DNA of 20,078 nt, from NCBI GenBank assembly GCA_035575095.1, contig DATLYF010000162.1, positions 1-20,078 on the forward strand. Reading direction: 5' to 3'. The translations under genes were made by a program, and so were the position numbers. Below, piece after piece: positions 16,068 through 20,078 of the stretch. The number at the start of each line of letters is the position of its first letter. Position 1 is the first letter of the stretch. This DNA comes from DATLYF01 sp035575095. Its GTDB lineage: Bacteria; Pseudomonadota; Gammaproteobacteria; Competibacterales; Competibacteraceae. Under the pieces are notes generated by a model. It was not told where the DNA came from. It did no database searches and saw only the letters and a program-made list of their open reading frames with translations.

Positions 16068-17210
16068 TTACTGGACTTGGATTTCGGCGTACTTGCCGTT
16101 CTCGTCCCAGCGCCACATCACATAGTCGGAGACCTTCAGGTCGCCCTTGGCGTCCCAGGCCTTGGGCCCCATGACGGTCTTGACCTCGTGGCTGCGCAGG
16201 TAGTCCCCCAGCTTGGTGCCGGAGGTCTGGCCGCCGGTGCCCTTGATGGCCTCGGCGATGGCCTGCAGCGCGGCGTAGGAGTACAGGGTGTAGCCCTCGG
16301 GCTCGTAACCAGCCTTGCGGAACTTCTCCACCACCGCCTTGCTATCCGGGAGCTTGGTCGCGTCGGCGCCGAAGGTCATGTACACGCCGGCCACAAATTG
16401 CTTGCCGCCAGCAGCGGAGACGAACTCTTCGGAGACGATGCCATCGCCGGAGATGAAGGCCGTGGCGGTCAGGCCCTGCTCGCGCATCTGGCGCACCAGC
16501 GGCCCGGCCTCGGAGTGCAGACCGCCGAAGTAGACGGCATCGGCGCCGGCGGCCTTGATCTTGGTCACCAGGGCGTTGAAGTCCTTCTCGCCGCGGGTCA
16601 GCCCTTCGTACAGCACCGGCTTGACGCCCAGCCTCTCCATCTCGGCCTTCATGGCGTCCGCCAGGCCCTGGCCGTAGGTATCCTTGTCGTGGATCACCGC
16701 CACCTTCTTGGCCTTGAGCACCTTGATTACGTAATTGGCCGCGACCACGCCCTGCTGGTCGTCACGGCCGCAGGTGCGGAACACCGTCTTCAGGCCGCGA
16801 TCGGTGACCTTGGGGTTGGTCGAGGCCGGGGTGATCGAGAGGATGTCATTCTCGGCGTAGATCTCGCTGGCCGGAATGGTGGAGGAGGAGCAGAAGTGCC
16901 CGACCACGGCGACCACTTTGTCGTTGTCCACCAGACGGTTGGCCACGGCCACGGCCTGCTTGGGCTCGCAGGCATCGTCGGCTTTGACCAACTCGATCTT
17001 CTTGCCGTTGATGCCGCCGGCCGCATTGATGTCCTCAGCCGCCTGCACCGAACCCTTCCACAGTTGCTCGCCGAAGGCGGCGTAGGCGCCGGTATGGGGA
17101 CCGGCGATGCCGATCTTGATCACCTCGGCGGCGTTCGCCAGACCGCTGATCCCCAGCGCTCCGGCGATGGCGGCAGCCCATAAGGTCTTCTTGAACGGTA
17201 TACGGGTCAT
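16068..17210 (-). CDS. livK: Periplasmic branched-chain amino acid-type binding protein
   Basis: The substrate-binding component of the importer, 380 residues. It has a Sec signal peptide: a KK basic start, a hydrophobic run AAAIAGALGISG and a probable cut after ANA at residue 27, before AEVIKIG. The mature part is a type I periplasmic binding fold. It starts with IKIGIAGPHTGAYAAFG and has DINAAGGINGKKIELV and Cys81 and Cys107 placed like the LIV-binding protein disulfide. AAAGGAG lies nine bases before the ATG. The family includes leucine/isoleucine/valine, amide and urea binders, so ligand identity is open. The symbol marks family and position, not proven specificity. It leads the operon, which is transcribed from the AT-rich region upstream. 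Confidence 0.93.
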   Translation of the reverse strand: MTRIPFKKTLWAAAIAGALGISGLANAAEVIKIGIAGPHTGAYAAFGEQLWKGSVQAAEDINAAGGINGKKIELVKADDACEPKQAVAVANRLVDNDKVVAVVGHFCSSSTIPASEIYAENDILSITPASTNPKVTDRGLKTVFRTCGRDDQQGVVAANYVIKVLKAKKVAVIHDKDTYGQGLADAMKAEMERLGVKPVLYEGLTRGEKDFNALVTKIKAAGADAVYFGGLHSEAGPLVRQMREQGLTATAFISGDGIVSEEFVSAAGGKQFVAGVYMTFGADATKLPDSKAVVEKFRKAGYEPEGYTLYSYAALQAIAEAIKGTGGQTSGTKLGDYLRSHEVKTVMGPKAWDAKGDLKVSDYVMWRWDENGKYAEIQVQ

Positions 17211-17742
17211 GCTTTCAGGCTCCTTTCGGGGTTACAGTCGAAAATTATTAATTATCGTAGTTGGCCAGCCCCAAAGGTCTACCCCACGCCTGGGCAGCCT
17301 TCGGTCTCCTTCCGGCGAGTCGGCACCAGAAGAAACAAACTGGACACTTTATCCTTATTTTGCGGCACTGCAGCGAAGAACCGACTGCTCAAACCGAAGA
17401 TTGATAGCTGATTATCCGGGCAGTACCGATTGATCGCGCGATTTTATAGATTTCCAGAGAATACGCAATCGTCATCTTCAACTTTTTTGGGGGCAACGCC
17501 TTGCTGCGCTTGGTCGGCAAGAACGATGTATCGAAGCGATATAGTTAGCTGATGCTATCGTTGACCTGCCGCCAGGCAGCCCCAAAGCGACATGGTTTTA
17601 TCAATTTCCAACCGGAGCGCTGTGTTAAGGCTGGATTTGTGCAAGTGCACAGCCCTACAATGCTGCCGGCTTTCAACATGGCGGGGCCATTTCATTAGCC
17701 GAAACAACACCCCTGCCCTTCCTTCGGTGTCTGGAGAGTGCA
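17211..17742. other. 532-base divergent control region without genes
   Basis: This stretch between the binding-protein gene and the ETF-QO gene is clearly AT-richer than the surroundings and holds no convincing gene. Short open frames in it have no ribosome-binding site or recognisable homology. It contains an AT-rich patch at 17239-17256 that probably includes the liv promoter, a small repeat TATCG-AAG-CGATA (17529-17541), a hairpin CTGCC-GCCA-GGCAG (17566-17579) and the operator-like palindrome at 17638-17651. It must carry both divergent promoters. Confidence 0.6.
17638..17651 (+). promoter_or_regulatory. Operator-like palindrome before the ETF-QO gene
   Basis: TGTGCA-AG-TGCACA is a perfect inverted repeat lying four bases before TACAAT (17656-17661), a five-of-six match to the -10 consensus. 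No good -35 is present at 17 bases. A dimeric regulator bound here would cover the RNA polymerase spacer. The regulator is unknown, and it does not match the PsrA GAAAC-type site. Confidence 0.4.
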
Positions 17743-19374
17743 ATGACAGAACGTGAGAGCATGGAATATGACGTCGTCATCGTCGGCGCCGGACCGTCCG
17801 GGCTGTCGACGGCGATCCGGCTGAAGCAGCTAGCTGCTCAGCACGGCCAGGAGATCAGCGTCTGCGTGCTGGAGAAAGGCTCCGAGGTCGGCGCCCACAT
17901 CCTCTCCGGGGCGGTGCTGGAGCCGCGTGCCCTGAACGAACTCATCCCCGACTGGAAGGCTCGCGGCGCGCCGCTCAATACTCCGGCCAAGGAGGACCAC
18001 TTCCTGTTCCTCACCCAGCAGACCTCTTACCGCCTGCCCACTCCGCCACAGATGCACAACGAGGGCAACTACATCATCAGTCTCGGCAATCTGTGTCGCT
18101 GGCTGGCGACCCAGGCCGAGGAGCTGGGGGTAGAGATCTATCCCGGCTTCGCCGCCGCCGAGGTGCTCTACGATGCAGACGGTGCGGTGGCCGGTGTGGC
18201 CACCGGCGACATGGGCGTGGGCAAGGACGGCCAGCCCACCGAGCGCTATCAGCCGGGCATGGAGCTGCGCGCCCGCTACACTGTGTTCGCCGAGGGCTGC
18301 CGCGGCTCCCTGACCAAGACCTTGTTCGAGCGCTTCAGGCTGCGCGAGGGTATCGATCCCCAGACCTACGGCATTGGCCTCAAGGAGCTGTGGGAGATCG
18401 ATCCCGCCAAGCACCAGCCCGGCAAGATCATCCACACCGTGGGCTGGCCGCTGGATTACGGCACCTATGGCGGCTCCTTCCTCTACCACCTGGAGAACAA
18501 TCAGGTGGCGGTGGGTTTCGTGGTAGGACTGGACTACCAGAACCCGTATCTCAGCCCGTTCGATGAGTTCCAGCGCTTCAAGACCCATCCCGACATCCGC
18601 CCCACCTTCGAGGGCGGGCGGCGCATCGCCTACGGCGCGCGCGCAATCAGCGAGGGCGGCTTCCAGTCCATCCCCAAGCTGGTCTTTCCCGGCGGCCTGC
18701 TGGTCGGCGACACTGCGGGCTTCCTCAACGTGCCCAAGATCAAGGGCACTCATACCGCCATGAAATCCGGCATGGTCGCTGCCGAGACTCTGTTCGAGGC
18801 GCTCACCGCCGATGGCGGGCGCGAGCTGGTGGCCTACCCCGAGAAGCTCAAGGCGAGCTGGCTGTGGGACGAGCTGTACGCGGTGCGCAACATCCGCCCC
18901 TCGTTCCGCTGGGGCCTGTTCGGCGGCATGCTCTATTCGGCCATCGACACCTATCTGTTCCGCGGCAAGGCACCCTGGACCCTGCACCATCACGCCGACC
19001 ACACGGCATTGAAGAAGGCCAGCGACTGCTACCCGATCGAGTACCCTAAGCCCGACGGCCAGGTGAGCTTCGACAAGCTGTCCTCGGTGTTCCTCTCCAA
19101 TACCAACCACGAAGAGGACCAGCCCTGCCACCTGCGGCTCAAGGACCCTTCGGTGGCGATCTCGGTCAACTACAACATCTACGCCGGTCCTGAGAGCCGC
19201 TTCTGCCCGGCCGGCGTGTACGAGTTCGTCAAGGACGAGGCCGGTAATCCGCGGCTGCAGATCAACTTCCAGAACTGCGTGCACTGCAAGACCTGCGACA
19301 TCAAGGACCCCACCCAGAACATCAACTGGGTGGTGCCCGAGGGCGGTGGTGGTCCCAACTATCCCAACATGTGA
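17743..19374 (+). CDS. etfQO: Electron transfer flavoprotein-ubiquinone oxidoreductase
   Basis: ETF-QO takes electrons from reduced ETF, which collects them from acyl-CoA and related dehydrogenases, and passes them to ubiquinone at the inner membrane. The 543-residue product has the N-terminal FAD site VGAGPSG (14-20). The middle includes the membrane-facing quinone region. Four cysteines ligate the [4Fe-4S] cluster: Cys488 in FCPAGVYEF and Cys512, Cys515 and Cys518 in NCVHCKTCDIKDPTQNINW. It ends with EGGGGPNYPNM, typical of the family. The ATG at 17743 has GGAGAG eight bases upstream. A later ATG (MEYDVV, 17761) is less likely. It is divergent from the liv operon, which suggests coupling of branched-chain amino acid uptake to its oxidation. 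Its ETF partners (etfAB) are not in the window. Confidence 0.97.
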   Translation: MTERESMEYDVVIVGAGPSGLSTAIRLKQLAAQHGQEISVCVLEKGSEVGAHILSGAVLEPRALNELIPDWKARGAPLNTPAKEDHFLFLTQQTSYRLPTPPQMHNEGNYIISLGNLCRWLATQAEELGVEIYPGFAAAEVLYDADGAVAGVATGDMGVGKDGQPTERYQPGMELRARYTVFAEGCRGSLTKTLFERFRLREGIDPQTYGIGLKELWEIDPAKHQPGKIIHTVGWPLDYGTYGGSFLYHLENNQVAVGFVVGLDYQNPYLSPFDEFQRFKTHPDIRPTFEGGRRIAYGARAISEGGFQSIPKLVFPGGLLVGDTAGFLNVPKIKGTHTAMKSGMVAAETLFEALTADGGRELVAYPEKLKASWLWDELYAVRNIRPSFRWGLFGGMLYSAIDTYLFRGKAPWTLHHHADHTALKKASDCYPIEYPKPDGQVSFDKLSSVFLSNTNHEEDQPCHLRLKDPSVAISVNYNIYAGPESRFCPAGVYEFVKDEAGNPRLQINFQNCVHCKTCDIKDPTQNINWVVPEGGGGPNYPNM

Positions 19375-19402
19375 GCTGCCAAACTGCTAGGCTTGGAACC
19401 AT

Positions 19403-19420
19403 GGCCGGCAGGGGCCGGTC
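19403..19420 (+). terminator. Possible hairpin after the ETF-QO gene
   Basis: GGCCGGC and GCCGGTC can pair (one G-T wobble) around a four-base loop, 29 bases after the stop. There is no T-run, so this is weak evidence for termination. Confidence 0.3.
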
Positions 19421-19456
19421 AATGAAAATGGTGCAACCGAGAGTGAGGTCAAGCGA

Positions 19457-20078
19457 ATGCTCGAGAAAAACCTCGAGAAAGTCCCTTACGGCGTAGCGCG
19501 TGCGCCTCGCGAGTCGCTGCTGGCGACGCACAAGGTGTTGCGCAACACCTATGCGCTGCTGTCCATGACGCTGCTGTTCAGCGCGCTGATGGCGGGCGCA
19601 GCGATGGCGGTCAACGCCGCGCCGCTCAATCCGATCCTGACCCTGGTGGCCTATCTGGGGCTGTTCTTCCTTACCGCGCGGCTCAGCGACAGCGCCTGGG
19701 GCCTGGCTGCGGTGTTCGCCCTGACCGGCTTCATGGGCTGGACTCTGGGGCCGCTGCTCAGCCTGTTCATGGGCGCCTACGCCAATGGCGCGCAACTGGC
19801 GGCCCTGGCCATGGGTGGCACCGGCGCCATCTTCCTCGGCCTGTCCGGCTATGTGCTGACCACCCGCAAGGACTTCAGTTTCATCGGCGGCTTTCTGGCG
19901 GTGGGTCTGCTGGTCGCCTTCCTGGCGGTGCTGGCCAACCTGTTCTTCCAGGTACCGACGCTGGCGCTGACGCTATCGGCGGTGATCGTGCTGCTGATGT
20001 CGGGCTTCATTCTCTACGACACCAGCCGCATCATTCACGGCGGTGAGACCAACTACATCATGGCCACCGTGGCCCTGT
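19457..20078 (+). CDS. yccA: BI-1/YccA-family membrane protein, 3' truncated
   Basis: The frame starts with ATG at 19457, preceded by GAGG (19445-19448), and is still open at the window end, giving at least 207 residues. It opens with MLEKNLEKVPYGV and is then almost wholly hydrophobic with about seven membrane helices. It shows marks of the Bax inhibitor-1 family: LLATHKVLRNTYALLSMTL, GLSGYVLTTRKDFSF, and FILYDTSRIIHGGETNYIMATVAL, whose YDTS and NYI segments are the conserved C-terminal signature. E. coli YccA is a substrate and modulator of the FtsH protease, and other members are pH-sensitive ion leak channels. The missing part is probably only a dozen or so residues. It follows ETF-QO by 82 bases and may have its own promoter. 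Confidence 0.9.
   Translation, partial: MLEKNLEKVPYGVARAPRESLLATHKVLRNTYALLSMTLLFSALMAGAAMAVNAAPLNPILTLVAYLGLFFLTARLSDSAWGLAAVFALTGFMGWTLGPLLSLFMGAYANGAQLAALAMGGTGAIFLGLSGYVLTTRKDFSFIGGFLAVGLLVAFLAVLANLFFQVPTLALTLSAVIVLLMSGFILYDTSRIIHGGETNYIMATVAL

Noticed and set aside
15897..17183. 428-codon open frame antisense to the binding protein
   Set aside because: It covers the livK-type gene and the terminator hairpin. The His/Gly/Leu-rich product is typical of antisense shadows.
17392..17440. TTGAT stretches near 17401 and 17430 as FNR boxes
   Set aside because: Each has only one half-site. The expected ATCAA partner nine bases on is absent.
17555..17743. Small open frame of 62 codons before ETF-QO, minus strand
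   Set aside because: No binding site or homology, and it begins within the ETF-QO start region.
17830..19284. 484-codon open frame antisense to ETF-QO
   Set aside because: It is a mirror of a conserved gene in GC-rich DNA. There is no ribosome-binding site and no recognisable domain.

Overview
The window is GC-rich, densely coded DNA from a proteobacterium, most likely a gammaproteobacterium that respires nitrate or nitrite and makes ubiquinone. The basis is an FNR/ANR-type regulon signature, the oxygen-independent ubiquinone proteins UbiT, UbiU and UbiV, a MoeA next to a parvulin-type foldase, NnrS, a two-frame prfB, an LIV-type ABC operon and an ETF-ubiquinone oxidoreductase. Gene order resembles pseudomonads and denitrifying sulfur oxidisers. 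I cannot name a genus. No mobile element, CRISPR array, tRNA or rRNA was seen, and nothing looks recently transferred.

Layout. (1) 1-2357, plus strand: the 3' end of a parvulin peptidyl-prolyl isomerase gene, then moeA and ubiT, as one tight operon that probably continues an upstream nitrate-reductase-type operon. (2) 2463-4389, minus strand: ubiU-ubiV, convergent with ubiT, read from a promoter with an FNR-like box at 4480-4493. (3) 4538-5182, plus: a beta-carbonic anhydrase. (4) 5195-7342: a SirB2-family membrane protein (minus) divergent from nnrS and a DGC-domain cysteine protein (plus). Two FNR-like palindromes lie between sirB2 and nnrS. (5) 7408-10128, minus: prfB (with its programmed frameshift) and lysS, with REP-like palindromes on both sides of lysS. 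(6) 10286-11956, minus: an acetolactate-synthase-like ThDP enzyme with a perfect FNR/ANR box upstream. (7) 12138-17210, minus: a full branched-chain amino-acid or amide ABC operon (binding protein, livH, livM, livG, livF) with a hairpin after the first gene and an intrinsic terminator at the end. (8) 17211-17742: the only long gene-free stretch, AT-richer than its surroundings. (9) 17743-20078, plus: ETF-QO and a BI-1/YccA membrane protein cut off by the window end.

How the genes fit together. The left half is an anaerobic respiration package: MoeA makes molybdenum cofactor for enzymes such as nitrate reductase, UbiT/U/V make ubiquinone without O2, and NnrS and its neighbours deal with nitric oxide. 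Four FNR-type palindromes, all intergenic, link ubiUV, sirB2/nnrS and, less expectedly, the ThDP enzyme into one candidate anaerobic/NO regulon. In three cases a -10-like hexamer sits 30-32 bases from the box centre, as in class II FNR promoters. The right half imports branched-chain amino acids or related compounds and feeds electrons from acyl-CoA dehydrogenation into the quinone pool through ETF-QO. I did not find a clearly new multi-gene system. The most original leads are the anaerobically controlled ThDP enzyme, the DGC protein paired with NnrS, and the two-box control region between sirB2 and nnrS.
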